Shown here: positions 15,636-23,770 of the stretch, piece by piece
How positions within the stretch are numbered: position 1 is the first letter of the stretch
How the letters are laid out: every line of letters starts with the position of its first letter
Origin: Woeseiaceae bacterium
GTDB lineage: Bacteria > Pseudomonadota > Gammaproteobacteria > Steroidobacterales > Woeseiaceae
Reading direction: 5' to 3'
NCBI GenBank assembly: GCA_030065915.1
Contig: JASJCQ010000033.1
Coordinates: 1 to 34,191, forward strand
DNA length: 34,191 nucleotides
The notes under the pieces: generated by a model
Database searches by the model: none
What the model saw: the letters and a program-made list of their open reading frames with translations, nothing else
Told to the model about the DNA's origin: nothing
Translations under genes and position numbers: made by a program

Positions 15636-15804
15636 GGAGAGCCTCCTCCGAGCGTTGCAGGCGAGTGCCTGAGCCATCTGCCGACGCGCGTTCGGCCATG
15701 TGCCGATTTTAGTCTACTCCGAACGAACCGCTATAACTGATCGTTATTTCGCCTCGCGCCGCAGGTGCTTTGGCGATGCCGTTGACACTGACCAAGCGGG
15801 GACC

Positions 15805-15911
15805 GGTCATGACAGCAGCAACAAGCCCAGGCTGTGGAATGTGCCTGTCCATGTTCGCTGGTCATGACAGCAACAACAAAACCGGGGTCTGGAACGTGCC
15901 TGTCCATATTC
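15805..15911 (+). repeat. Two tandem 52-bp units ending in class B repeats
   Basis: Unit 1 (15805-15856) and unit 2 (15860-15911) each begin GGTCATGACAGCA and end in GGAAYGTGCCTGTCCATRTTC (Y and R mark the two differences in that end). The second unit ends 2 nt before the end coordinate of the ankyrin gene, its class B core 6 nt away. This is a local tandem duplication of a class B element with its left flank. Confidence 0.85.
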
Positions 15912-15913
15912 AC

Positions 15914-16969
15914 TTACTCTGACAACCTCTCGCGCATCGCCTCTCGAAGCGCTGCCTGGTCCGGATCGGCAGGCTCTCTGTCCATCAGTCTCCGTGCGCG
16001 CTCCGGGTCGGCCAACAGGCCGCCGCCCTCAACGATCACCAGAGCCGCTGAAAAGCTGTCGCGGATCAGGGCAAGATCCAGCGGTCGCTGGCCCGCTGTG
16101 TTCTCGGCATTCGTGTCCGCGCCATCTGCAATTGCCCTGGCGGCGATTCCAGGCTGGTTGCGCAGCGCCGCAAGATGAAGGCACTGATTTCCCTTCTTGT
16201 CAGGATCATCTGGCGCGCCGGCGGCAACGACGAGTTCGTATAACCTCAAGTCGCCGGTTGCGCAGGCTCCCAGGCGTGCGCGACTGAGTTTCGCGGTGGC
16301 GCCGCGCGTCAGCAGCTCTTGCACCGTTTCATATCGTTGTGCGTCGTTGCTGAACGCGGCTCCGTCGAGCGGGTAGGGCCGCTCCACGGCCGCGCTCCCG
16401 AATGCTCCGTCAATCGTCGCACGTTGATTCGGATCGGCGCCGCCCTCCAGCAGCGCCTTCACGAGCGGCACATCACCGCGAAGGGCGGCCGCGTACAGCG
16501 GGGTCAGCGGAACGCCCGGAAGTACGGCATTTGGATCCGCGCCGGCGGCGAGCGCCGCCCGGACTGCCGGGATATCCGTCGGCGGCATCACTGCTTGCTC
16601 AAACGCGACCTGGGTCGGCATATCGAGACCGCGTTGCCACGCGGTCCACTGTCGAGCCAGCTTGTCAAAAGCGCCTATATGTGCAGCAATCGAAACGTGA
16701 ACGACAATGGCTATCGCCAGGTACAGAGAGACCGGTCGAACCGGCCGAAACCCCAGACGCAAAAGACTGAACACCGCCCCGACGGCAAGCGCGCAATGCA
16801 AAGGCAAAGAGACAAAATAGAATGCCACCATGAATACGAGCGCATAGGCGACGGCCGAATCGCCCGCTGTCTTCTCGGCGGCGACCAAGGCAGCCAGGGT
16901 CAGACCGATAGCTGCAATCGAAAAGTAAGTCAGGACACGCAGCGTTTTCGTGGGTGGCCGGTCAGGCAT
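15914..16969 (-). CDS. Membrane protein with cytoplasmic or periplasmic ankyrin repeats
   Basis: The 351-aa product starts MPDRPPTKTLRV. Three hydrophobic helices lie in the first 105 residues (about 12-31, 38-65 and 80-98). The remaining 230 residues are ankyrin repeats: PAVRAALAAGADPNAV, TPLYAAALRGDVPLVKALLE, GGADPNQ, NQCLHLAALRNQPGIAARAI and GQRPLDLALIRDSFSAALVI. Ankyrin repeats bind other proteins; no enzyme domain is present. AGGA stands 8 nt before the ATG on the minus strand. The repeat side of the membrane cannot be decided by eye. The gene diverges from the HExxH gene at 17318; a class B repeat adjoins its stop codon. Confidence 0.85.
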   Translation of the reverse strand: MPDRPPTKTLRVLTYFSIAAIGLTLAALVAAEKTAGDSAVAYALVFMVAFYFVSLPLHCALAVGAVFSLLRLGFRPVRPVSLYLAIAIVVHVSIAAHIGAFDKLARQWTAWQRGLDMPTQVAFEQAVMPPTDIPAVRAALAAGADPNAVLPGVPLTPLYAAALRGDVPLVKALLEGGADPNQRATIDGAFGSAAVERPYPLDGAAFSNDAQRYETVQELLTRGATAKLSRARLGACATGDLRLYELVVAAGAPDDPDKKGNQCLHLAALRNQPGIAARAIADGADTNAENTAGQRPLDLALIRDSFSAALVIVEGGGLLADPERARRLMDREPADPDQAALREAMRERLSE

Positions 16970-17317
16970 GCGCGGATCCTAGCACGTCGCGACAATGCCA
17001 CCCAGTTGCGCGCTCATCTGCCCGGGTCTTGGGGGAGAGCATGTCGTCGAGGCCACCGACGTCCGTCTAAGAACAGCTGTTTGCCGACGCAATTAGCACG
17101 GCGGCATCGGTCCGGTCGAGAACTAGCACCGTCTCTGCGCAGATGCCCATCCGTTCGACCGAAACCGATTCACGCCATGCGATGTGCCTGCCTGACTTTC
17201 GGTACCAGCCAGGAGTCTCGATTGGGCGACCGGTAGCGACGGAAGCCGAATCAAGATTTTGCAAGACTACGCATCATGCGCCCGGCATCATTTTCTCGTT
17301 TGCCGGGAGGAATGTCA
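16970..17317. other. Divergent intergenic region
   Basis: About 350 bases separate two divergent genes and must hold both promoters; I cannot fix either. A short minus-strand open frame (17067-17264, 65 codons) crosses it without a recognisable domain or ribosome binding site. GATGTGCCTGCCTGAC near 17179 resembles a decayed class B core but is too diverged to call. Confidence 0.4.
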
Positions 17318-18355
17318 GTGCGCATCGTGTCTACCCTGATCTTGTTCGCTGCCACCGCTTGCAGTGCGTCCGAGATCGAGAGTCGCTACTTCGCCTCGGT
17401 TTTTTCCGGTGACCTTTCCTGGGTTGCCGGTACCGAGGCGACGAACACCACAGACCTGGCACTAAAGTCCAGGTTCGATGAGCGATTCTTGCTCAGGGTA
17501 GACAGTGTCGAACTTGCCGATGTCGAAGATCCACTTGTCGCGGCCATCGCCCGGCGCTACGAGGATTATTGGCGCGAAGCCCTGATTGCGCCGGCGGGTA
17601 TCGAGAACGCCGAGCAGCGCCTCGCTGGTGACCTGTCGCGTCTGATCGAACTCGATGGGGTCGAGGCTGACCCTGACAATCTCGACAGCGCACTGAGTGA
17701 GCTTCTTGCTCGGAGAGGATTCAGGCATCGCGGCGGGCGCACTCCACCGTTGCTCGATTTCATGCTGTGGCGCGGCACTCGTACGACAACGCACGTCGTC
17801 GAGCTCACGGACTCGCAGCAGGAAGTGGTTGTGCATTATCTCGACGACTTCATTATGCGTGGCTGGTCGCATTTCGCGACTTTCGGTCGTTCGAGCACGG
17901 GCGGCTGGGCCGATCGGGACGCGCTCTACTGCATTACAGAAGCCTATGATCTCGAGTCCGAGGACTTCAAGAACAGCTACCTACGCCACGAAGCGCGTCA
18001 TTTCGCTGACTACGAACGCTACCCCAAGCTCCGCGGGGTAGACCTGGAATACCGCGCAAAGCTCACAGAGCTGGCCTTTGCGACCGACGCGATGCGCCTG
18101 TTGCGAAAGTTTCAACGGCACGCCAACGAAGCGAGCGAGGCGCCGCACCCGTTAGCAAACTGGCATGTCGTGCAGAACATGGCGTCCCATGTGAGCTCGC
18201 CATGCAACGGCGAAGCGCTACGCTGCCTCGAGACCGCGTCGAACCAGCATCTCCAGACCCTCGCTCGTCGATTGCTTGACGACCATTCAGGCAAGCTCGA
18301 GTCTCTCGGACCCGGCAGCGTCGCGAGCGCCCTCGAACCCGGAATGTCCGACTAG
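17318..18355 (+). CDS. Exported protein with HEARH motif, putative zinc peptidase
   Basis: I choose GTG 17318 because GGGAGG at 17305-17310 stands 7 nt before it; the longer frame starts at 17276. The 345-aa product begins with a hydrophobic leader (MRIVSTLILFAATACSA); Cys15 could be a lipidation site though the lipobox is not ideal. HEARH at 224-228 in YLRHEARHFADYERYP fits HExxH, with Glu244 or Glu251 as third-ligand candidates. Upstream, GWADRDALYCITEAYD is probably part of the active-site framework. The family is unknown to me. It shares length and motif class with the gene at 14598 but no visible sequence similarity. The gene converges on the AraC regulator with a 9-nt gap. Confidence 0.8.
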   Translation: MRIVSTLILFAATACSASEIESRYFASVFSGDLSWVAGTEATNTTDLALKSRFDERFLLRVDSVELADVEDPLVAAIARRYEDYWREALIAPAGIENAEQRLAGDLSRLIELDGVEADPDNLDSALSELLARRGFRHRGGRTPPLLDFMLWRGTRTTTHVVELTDSQQEVVVHYLDDFIMRGWSHFATFGRSSTGGWADRDALYCITEAYDLESEDFKNSYLRHEARHFADYERYPKLRGVDLEYRAKLTELAFATDAMRLLRKFQRHANEASEAPHPLANWHVVQNMASHVSSPCNGEALRCLETASNQHLQTLARRLLDDHSGKLESLGPGSVASALEPGMSD

Positions 18356-18364
18356 GTGCTTTGG

Positions 18365-19159
18365 TCAGTTCTGCGAAAGACTGAGGGTGTGCAGCTGACG
18401 AGAAATTTGTGTCGGTGTTGCTCCTGTTCGCTGCTTGAAATCACGTGTCATATGAGATTGATCGGAGTAGCCACTGTTGCAAGCCACGGCGACGGCCTTG
18501 TCACCGGCAAACAGTTGTTGCATCGCATGACGAAAACGATGCTCGGTACGATAATCGCCCGGCGACAGTCCATATCGGTCGCGGAACGCACGAGCGAGAT
18601 GTTCGGTACTAACGCCTGCTTCAGCGGCTACACGACGGATCTTGGGTGCCTGCGGTTCCCTCAGCCTTTGCCACGCATACCCTATAGCATCGTCGCATAG
18701 CGGCGCCGGATCGGACTCGATTTGCGCGAGTTCATCGAGTATCGCGTTCATACTCTCGCGTGGCCGCTGAACGATGTCTTCTTCGGAGAGGCGTAGTTCG
18801 CAGAGGCTCAGGCGGGTGTACTGCGTGCCGACACCAATCGATATCGGAAGAGGCAGGTTCAGCACGGCTACCGGCGCAGCGGCGAAGACGTTGGCATGAT
18901 AGTGAAAAGCCGGGTGTATGACGACGTCACCTCTGGCAACCTGCAGGGTTCCGTCAACGCTCGTTTCCGTGTACTCACCGTGCAGGACGATCGCCACATA
19001 GGCTGCAAAATGGCGATGGGCGAGCGGCGCCGTGTAGGGCTCGTGCGTAGAGATCTCCGTCAATCCGAAATCTCGCAACGTCGTGGCGTCGGCAGTAGGG
19101 TTTTGATGTCGCATATCGGGTTCGTTCCGGACACGTGGGTCACAGATCGCTTCGATCAC
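18365..19159 (-). CDS. AraC-family transcriptional regulator
   Basis: The product is up to 264 aa; an internal Met16 (19114) is an equally plausible start, and neither has a clear ribosome binding site. The N-terminal half is a cupin-like sensing domain (HEPYTAPLAHRHFAAYVAIV, GDVVIHPAFHYHAN). The C-terminal 100 residues carry two helix-turn-helix motifs of the AraC type: IRRVAAEAGVSTEHLARAFR and AVAVACNSGYSDQSHMTRDF, ending FKQRTGATPTQIS. The ligand is unknown. It shares an intergenic region of nearly 480 bases with the TetR gene upstream, containing decayed class A repeats. Confidence 0.9.
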   Translation of the reverse strand: MIEAICDPRVRNEPDMRHQNPTADATTLRDFGLTEISTHEPYTAPLAHRHFAAYVAIVLHGEYTETSVDGTLQVARGDVVIHPAFHYHANVFAAAPVAVLNLPLPISIGVGTQYTRLSLCELRLSEEDIVQRPRESMNAILDELAQIESDPAPLCDDAIGYAWQRLREPQAPKIRRVAAEAGVSTEHLARAFRDRYGLSPGDYRTEHRFRHAMQQLFAGDKAVAVACNSGYSDQSHMTRDFKQRTGATPTQISRQLHTLSLSQN

Positions 19160-19640
19160 ATAGATACCACATTTACGCGGAGCGGGGCCTTATTGTTGTC
19201 TCGCTGGAGAGAGTCGAGCCTCGACGGCTGATCGGCTACGGCCCGACCAAAAGCAGACAGTCTTGAAGAAGCGAAGACCTGGAAGCCAAGTTGAACGCCA
19301 AGTTGAACGCCAAGTTGGACATGAACGCCAAGTTGGACAGACACATCGAAGTTGCGCAGGCCGAAGATGCAGGGCTGTCTAACGGCTGCCGACGTACAGC
19401 ATGCCGATACCGTCGATGAACGCCATCTGTTCACCGGCGGTGCACTTGCCGGCCGGCATACGTCGCCGCGTCGATTTCCTGCGGCGGTCAGTCCGTTCGG
19501 CTCCGGGCCTCCAACCGTCGGGAATACTATGACGCCGGTCGCAGCGCTGCAGGCGCATTCAGATGATGAGCCTGGTAACGGGCGGCATGACCCGGGATCA
19601 GCGGGGACAACATCAGCGCCATGGCTGAGCGACGATCTAA
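19160..19640. other. Intergenic region with no convincing gene
   Basis: Both strands are open over long stretches (19156-19734 minus, 19352-19774 plus), but neither frame has a recognisable domain, and the minus frame includes the repeat at 19286-19349 translated as VQLGVQLGVQLG. I consider the region non-coding or degraded. It may hold the AraC promoter near 19160-19280. Confidence 0.5.
19286..19349 (+). repeat. Degenerate class A repeats in a 12-bp tandem
   Basis: CCAAGTTGAACG occurs at 19286 and 19298, followed by CCAAGTTGGACATGAACG at 19310 and CCAAGTTGGACAGACACATC at 19328. The last is close to a full class A copy. It seems that the left arm of a class A repeat expanded as a 12-bp tandem. 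Confidence 0.85.
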
Positions 19641-20306
19641 TCAGTCTTGGGATTCGAGTCGACTCGCGGGTCGCCGGGGCCTTGCTCGATTGTCCTTCGG
19701 CAGTCTCCGGCGAGGCCGCGGAGTCGTTGCGCAACTCTCAAGTAGTTGCGTACCGGTGCCACGGGCGGCGCTGAGCATCCGTTCGCTGAATCGCGTGTCA
19801 GTGGTCGTTCGACCGATGAGCATTGCGCCGATGCATAGCGCCGTCAGCGCCAGCGCCGTGTCCTCATCCACGCCGTCCGCCTCGGCAAAGACGTAGATCA
19901 TCTTCTCCAGCAACCGCCGGTAGGCATCGCGAACGGCGGGTCCCGCGCGGGATGCGTCGGCGGGCAGTGCAACCAACGGGCAATGACCCGCGACGTCACG
20001 GAGGTGCTCGTTCGACAGATAAGCCCTGATCATTTGTTGCGCGAGCTCGTTTGCCTCTGCGGCATAATCGAGTTCGACGCCGTCCCACGCGTCGGCCGGG
20101 TTGCACTGCTCGTATGCCTCGACTGAAGCGAGCAGCAGGTCCTCCTTGTTGCTGAAATGATTGTAGAAGCCGCCGCGCGTCAATCCTGCCTCCGCCATTA
20201 CGTCGTCGATCGACACGTCGACAAAGCCCCGCTCATTAAACAGTAGCCTCGCCGCGGCGACGATCTTCTCGCGTGTACGCTGCTTGTGCTCCGCCGTATA
20301 GGGCAT
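19641..20306 (-). CDS. TetR/AcrR-family repressor
   Basis: The 221-aa product starts at ATG 20306 after GAGGAGGAAT on the minus strand. Residues 10-56 are the TetR DNA-binding domain: TREKIVAAARLLFNERGFVD, then VSIDDVMAEAGLTRGGFYNHF and SNKEDLLLASVEAYE. The ligand domain follows, with GHCPLVALPADASRAGPAVR. After about residue 185 the protein ends in an Arg/Pro-rich tail (PRPRRRLPKDNRARPRRPAS) unlike the family, suggesting a lost stop codon or frameshift. An operator-like palindrome lies 54 nt upstream, between this gene and the divergent secreted-protein gene, so it probably represses itself and that gene. Confidence 0.9.
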   Translation of the reverse strand: MPYTAEHKQRTREKIVAAARLLFNERGFVDVSIDDVMAEAGLTRGGFYNHFSNKEDLLLASVEAYEQCNPADAWDGVELDYAAEANELAQQMIRAYLSNEHLRDVAGHCPLVALPADASRAGPAVRDAYRRLLEKMIYVFAEADGVDEDTALALTALCIGAMLIGRTTTDTRFSERMLSAARGTGTQLLESCATTPRPRRRLPKDNRARPRRPASRLESQD

Positions 20307-20359
20307 GTTGCGATTCCTCCTCTGGCTTCGTGCTGATTCAGGTTAGCGCGATAGTTATT

Positions 20360-20375
20360 TATGTTCTTGAACATA
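20360..20375. promoter_or_regulatory. Operator candidate for the TetR regulator
   Basis: TATGTTC-TT-GAACATA, a perfect palindrome with 7-bp arms inside an AT-rich stretch (TTATTTATG ... TATTAAATAA) between two divergent genes. Position and symmetry fit TetR autoregulation. Confidence 0.65.
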
Positions 20376-20428
20376 TTAAATAACGAGATACGCTCGATGT
20401 CACCTGCAGACGACGGAAGGAATCAACA

Positions 20429-21076
20429 ATGCGACCCATCTTAATCATCCTGCTTCTGGTTCTCGTCGCGCCGGCCGGTGCGGGCGACTTGGGCGACTAC
20501 ATGATGGAGAAAGCCGAAGAATTGCGACTGGCGGCAACCGCGGGGCCCGTCGGTGTCACTGCGGCGGCCAGCTACTATGTGCTGACGGCCAATGGATTCG
20601 AGCGCGAAACTGAGGGCAGTAACGGCTGGCATTGCTTTGTCGAACGGGCTTTCTTCGTACCGTCGTCGAGTGGAAGCGGCTACGACACCAGCATCCGCGC
20701 ACCGCACTGCATCAATGCAGAAGGTGCCGCCACCCGCATGCAAGAAGTTTTCATGCGGGCCCGGCTCGCGCTGGAGGGGCTGGATCAGGAAGCGGTCAAT
20801 GCCGCGGTGAACGCTGCCTTTCAGTCGGGCGACCTGAGACCGCCTGCCGGCTTCGCGATGACCTACATGATGTCACCGGAGCAGTGGCTCGGAGACGACG
20901 CGGGCCACTGGCATCCGCACCTGATGTTCTGGGTGCCCTATCTCGACAACGAGGATGTTGGCGGGAATCCGCCGATGGGTGTCCTGCCGTTCATCGGCAG
21001 CGATTCGGGCAGCCGCTCAGCCGTGCTGATCGTGGCGGTGCCGCCGCTGGGCCGGGAAGGTCAGGCGGCTCATTAG
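20429..21076 (+). CDS. Secreted protein of unknown function next to a TetR gene
   Basis: The 215-aa product starts at ATG 20429, with GACGGAAGGAATC upstream as a weak ribosome binding site. Residues 1-19 are a signal peptide (MRPILIILLLVLVAPAGAG). The mature protein has two Cys (WHCFVERAFF and APHCINAEG) and a His/Trp-rich stretch (GDDAGHWHPHLMFWVPYLDN). I do not know the family. It lies divergently from the TetR gene with an operator-like palindrome between them, so it is probably under its control, perhaps as a stress- or ligand-induced envelope protein (inference). Confidence 0.8.
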   Translation: MRPILIILLLVLVAPAGAGDLGDYMMEKAEELRLAATAGPVGVTAAASYYVLTANGFERETEGSNGWHCFVERAFFVPSSSGSGYDTSIRAPHCINAEGAATRMQEVFMRARLALEGLDQEAVNAAVNAAFQSGDLRPPAGFAMTYMMSPEQWLGDDAGHWHPHLMFWVPYLDNEDVGGNPPMGVLPFIGSDSGSRSAVLIVAVPPLGREGQAAH

Positions 21077-21135
21077 TCTGCAGTCACTATGCAAGCCCGG
21101 CAGTCAGCGAAAGATAAAGAGGCGGACCGGGTCTG

Positions 21136-21528
21136 TTACCTGCCGATCTGGATCCGGTAACCAAGCGTAGCAACGCCAAGGCAGACCAGCGCAAGGACAT
21201 CGGCGACCACGACGCGGCTGAGCTGCTCGTTGAACTGGCCGACTGAGTAAGCCAGCCAAAGAAAAGAAGCGACGCTGACGAAACCCGCAGCCAGTGCCAG
21301 CGGCTGGAGGGCCGGGCGAAAGGCGGCGTAGATCAGGTACGCGCCAAGAAGGCCGAACAGTATGGCGCGGTGCCGCATCAGAATCTCCAGATTCGGATCG
21401 GCAGCCGTGATGCCGTATAGCGCCGCCAGGCGGGAGACACCGCCCGCGCCGGTCACGGGGAGCAGGTGAATGACGCCGACAATGACGAGCATCGTCGACG
21501 TCGCCCATTTTGCCGCCGTCGCCAGCAT
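21136..21528 (-). CDS. Small four-helix membrane protein
   Basis: ATG 21528 overlaps the TGA of the upstream gene (TGATG), giving a coupled start; the frame extends to 21654 but that part lies inside the upstream gene. The 130-aa product has four hydrophobic helices (about 6-27, 51-71, 76-96 and 105-124) with short charged loops such as RHRAILFG. No catalytic motif is visible. It resembles small DoxX-like or unnamed inner-membrane proteins only in layout. Its function is unknown, but the coupling suggests it works with the neighbour. Confidence 0.75.
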   Translation of the reverse strand: MLATAAKWATSTMLVIVGVIHLLPVTGAGGVSRLAALYGITAADPNLEILMRHRAILFGLLGAYLIYAAFRPALQPLALAAGFVSVASFLWLAYSVGQFNEQLSRVVVADVLALVCLGVATLGYRIQIGR

Positions 21529-21956
21529 CACGCGGATGCCGCGTGGGTCAGTCGCCATGCCGGTACATAAAAGATCAGCAGGAATCCGGTGTTGAACAGC
21601 ACATTGAGCGGCGCGCCGGCAGCGAGCGACATCGAACTGTCGACAATGTACCAACTGCCAATACCGAGCAGGATCAGCCGACGGCCCAGTGCCGGATTAC
21701 TCGGGCACAGCTCCGTCGCCACAAGCCAGAGAATAACGCCGAGGCCGGTCATCAGGCCGCCGCTGATTGCGCTGAGCAGGCGGGCGGCCCTGGGCTCCAT
21801 GGTCTGGCCCTGGTCGATCGGAAAGTAGATGAGGTCGAGCAGAATTTCCGTCGGGGCGTGCAGCGCGGGCACGGCGGCCGCCGCCATCAGCAGCCCAAAC
21901 GCGAGGGTGATTGCAGCGCCGGTCTTGAGCCAGCCAATCCGGGTGTCGATGGTCAC
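21528..21956 (-). CDS. Small four-helix membrane protein, coupled to the next gene
   Basis: The 142-aa product starts MTIDTRIGWLKTG at 21956; GGAGACGATC lies upstream on the minus strand. Hydrophobic helices lie at about 10-32, 63-84, 91-111 and 115-135. A conserved-looking loop reads YFPIDQGQTMEP. The family is unknown to me. It is first in a two-gene minus-strand operon and divergent from the XRE regulator, with the palindrome at 22011-22029 between them. It is therefore a likely target of that regulator. Confidence 0.78.
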   Translation of the reverse strand: MTIDTRIGWLKTGAAITLAFGLLMAAAAVPALHAPTEILLDLIYFPIDQGQTMEPRAARLLSAISGGLMTGLGVILWLVATELCPSNPALGRRLILLGIGSWYIVDSSMSLAAGAPLNVLFNTGFLLIFYVPAWRLTHAASA

Positions 21957-22010
21957 GATCGTCTCCTGTGAAGCTACACGACGAGCCTAAAGCGGTGAGG
22001 TAGGGTCGAC

Positions 22011-22029
22011 AATTACCTCCGAGGTAATT
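22011..22029. promoter_or_regulatory. Operator candidate for the XRE regulator
   Basis: AATTACCTC-C-GAGGTAATT is a perfect palindrome with 9-bp arms between the divergent membrane-protein operon and the XRE gene. It touches the -35 hexamer of the XRE promoter candidate, as expected for autorepression. Confidence 0.75.
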
Positions 22030-22055
22030 GGCCGGCGACGCGGTTCGGCTACAAT
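22028..22055 (+). promoter_or_regulatory. Promoter candidate of the XRE gene
   Basis: TTGGCC at 22028-22033 and TACAAT at 22050-22055, 16 nt apart, 28 nt upstream of the start codon. The -35 hexamer overlaps the palindrome. Confidence 0.55.
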
Positions 22056-22082
22056 CGCCCATCGCAAGAGGGAATTACCGGC

Positions 22083-22850
22083 ATGGCACAGTCGTTCGGA
22101 ATATTGCTGAAGGAATGGCGGTCGAGACGCCGTCTGAGTCAGCTGGAGCTTGGACTGGCAGCGAATGTCTCCGCGCGTCACATCTCGTTTCTGGAGACGG
22201 GGCGTGCGCACCCAAGCCAGTCCATGGTGCTGCGCCTCTCCCAGTCGCTAAAGGTGCCGCGATCCAATCGAAATTCCCTGTTGACGGCGGCAGGTTTCGC
22301 ACAGGCATACGCCGCGCGGAGCCTGGATGAGCCTGAAATGTCGGAGGTCAACGAAGCGATGGCCTGGATGCTCGAACGTCACGATCCCTATCCGGCCATC
22401 GCGTTGGACCGGTATTGGCGCGTCGTGCGTGCCAATCGTTGTGCGACAGCGTTGCTCGAGCCAATGGGCATCGGCGTGAACGACAGCCTGCTTGAGGCGT
22501 TTGTCACAGCCGGTCCCTTCGCTGCGGCGCTCGAAAACCGCGACGAGATCGCGCGCCACCTGGTGTCAAGACTCAGGACTGAGAGTGCGCATCTCGGCGG
22601 CGACAGCATACTCGACGATGCGGCCGAACGACTCGCTGCGTCGCTCGGTGACGATGGGCAACTCGCAGAGACTCCGCTACCGGCGATCGTGCCGGCGCGT
22701 TATCGAGTCGGCGATATCACGTTGTCGTTGTTCTCGACGATTGCGCAGTTCGGCTCAACGGAGGACATTGTTCTGGCGGAGATAAAGATCGAATTCATGT
22801 TCCCGGCCGATGACATCACCCGACAGGCCCTTATGGCCAACCCTCAATAA
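22083..22850 (+). CDS. XRE-family regulator with MmyB-like ligand domain
   Basis: The 255-aa product starts at ATG 22083 after AAGAGGG. Residues 5-65 are the XRE helix-turn-helix: LLKEWRSRRRLSQLELGLAA, NVSARHISFLETGRAHPSQS, then LRLSQSLKVPRSNRNSLLTA. From about residue 90 a MmyB-like PAS-type ligand domain follows (AIALDRYWRVVRANRCATAL, ending TLSLFSTIAQFGSTEDIVLA). Proteins of this layout often sit next to genes they regulate. The divergent membrane-protein pair is the obvious candidate here, with the shared palindrome at 22011. The ligand is unknown. Confidence 0.9.
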   Translation: MAQSFGILLKEWRSRRRLSQLELGLAANVSARHISFLETGRAHPSQSMVLRLSQSLKVPRSNRNSLLTAAGFAQAYAARSLDEPEMSEVNEAMAWMLERHDPYPAIALDRYWRVVRANRCATALLEPMGIGVNDSLLEAFVTAGPFAAALENRDEIARHLVSRLRTESAHLGGDSILDDAAERLAASLGDDGQLAETPLPAIVPARYRVGDITLSLFSTIAQFGSTEDIVLAEIKIEFMFPADDITRQALMANPQ

Positions 22851-23042
22851 ACAAGACTTTTGTTCGAAAGCAGACGAGTTCGGTCCGGTCTCGGTTCAAG
22901 TCCTGTGTGCTACCAGTCCACCAATTCAAGATCCTCCGGGTCTTTTCCCAAAAATGCAGAATCCGTTGCCGAACGGAAAGCTGCACGAGGAGAACGTCGA
23001 CGATGCGCAGTCTCGACTTTGGCCGGATCATCCTTTCTTTTA

Positions 23043-23126
23043 ACTGCAGGATGTGCCTGTCCAAGATCGGTGGGAGCGCCAGGTAAGCCAAGTTGGACAA
23101 AGTGAGTTGGACAGGTAAACATCGAA
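23043..23126. repeat. Inverted class B / class A pair upstream of a lipoprotein gene
   Basis: A class B-like copy (GGATGTGCCTGTCCAAGATC at 23046) is followed by a truncated class A copy (GCCAAGTTGGACAAAG at 23084) and a fuller one (GAGTTGGACAGGTAAACATC at 23104). The outer cores are inverted with respect to each other and could pair as one long hairpin, like a REP doublet. Confidence 0.8.
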
Positions 23127-23150
23127 GAAGACTTGAATCGACCCAAGACA

Positions 23151-23729
23151 ATGGAAACAAAGACAGACACCAAAGCGAGATTGAACACCAGTGCGGCTGG
23201 CAATCTCAGGTTGGTGTTAACGCTGAGCCTCGTAGGTCTATTATCGGCCTGCGCAAGGACTGACCAACTTGCCTACCGGCCCTTTGTTGCGGATATAGAC
23301 GGAAAGAGCGAGCTTCGGATCTCCACCTATCCAGCCGATTTCGGCAGATCTCGCAAGCACGTTCCATTCATCTACCGGCACATGGAGACTTACGACAAAC
23401 TGTATTTCCAGGTCTTCATTCGAAATAAAGATCAGGCGGGCAAGAACCCGCATGTCGAGTCGATCCATATCCATTCATTCTCCTACCGATTTGATGGTCA
23501 GCCGAGTACTGAATTGATCACGGATTACGACGACTACTTCTGGATGCAGAATCAACCTGACTACAACAAAGACTATGCGGAATCGCCGCCCGTGCTTTAC
23601 GTCCCCAACGCAGAGATCATTGTGTCCATTGCATTCACACTCAACGGAATCGATTACGAGTTCGAGGGCAGTATGCCGTCCACGACGAAGAAGAGCTGGA
23701 CGCCGTTGCTTGTCCACGCACTCAGGTAG
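23151..23729 (+). CDS. Lipoprotein of unknown function
   Basis: I start at ATG 23151; TTG 23133 in the same frame is possible, and neither has a clear ribosome binding site. The 192-aa product has a long basic n-region, a hydrophobic stretch (LRLVLTLSLVGLLSAC) and a lipobox LSAC, so it is likely a lipoprotein. The mature part is beta-rich (KLYFQVFIRNKDQAGKN, ESIHIHSFSYRFDGQPS, AEIIVSIAFTLNGIDYEFEG) and looks like an Ig-like fold, without a catalytic motif. I know no family. The gene is bracketed on both sides by inverted pairs of the repeat family (23043-23126 and 23771-23850). Confidence 0.75.
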   Translation: METKTDTKARLNTSAAGNLRLVLTLSLVGLLSACARTDQLAYRPFVADIDGKSELRISTYPADFGRSRKHVPFIYRHMETYDKLYFQVFIRNKDQAGKNPHVESIHIHSFSYRFDGQPSTELITDYDDYFWMQNQPDYNKDYAESPPVLYVPNAEIIVSIAFTLNGIDYEFEGSMPSTTKKSWTPLLVHALR

Positions 23730-23770
23730 CTTTCGCGAAAGGCCCTGGCGCGGCAGGGCAAGCCGAGCCA

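Noticed and set aside
17067..17264. A 65-codon minus-strand gene in the divergent intergenic region
   Set aside because: No ribosome binding site and no recognisable domain; it lies where two promoters are expected.
14598..18355. The two 345-aa HExxH proteins as paralogues
   Set aside because: They share length and the motif class only; the surrounding residues and the order of other motifs differ completely.
19156..19734. A 192-codon minus-strand gene overlapping the TetR 3' end
   Set aside because: It translates the degenerate repeat as VQLGVQLG and overlaps the real TetR gene; composition does not look like a protein.
19352..19774. A 140-codon plus-strand gene
   Set aside because: It overlaps the TetR gene on the other strand and has no domain.
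22891..22916. A tRNA 3' end (CGGTTCAAGTCC ... CTACCA)
   Set aside because: The T-stem pairs poorly and the distance from the T-loop to CCA does not fit; no anticodon arm can be folded upstream.
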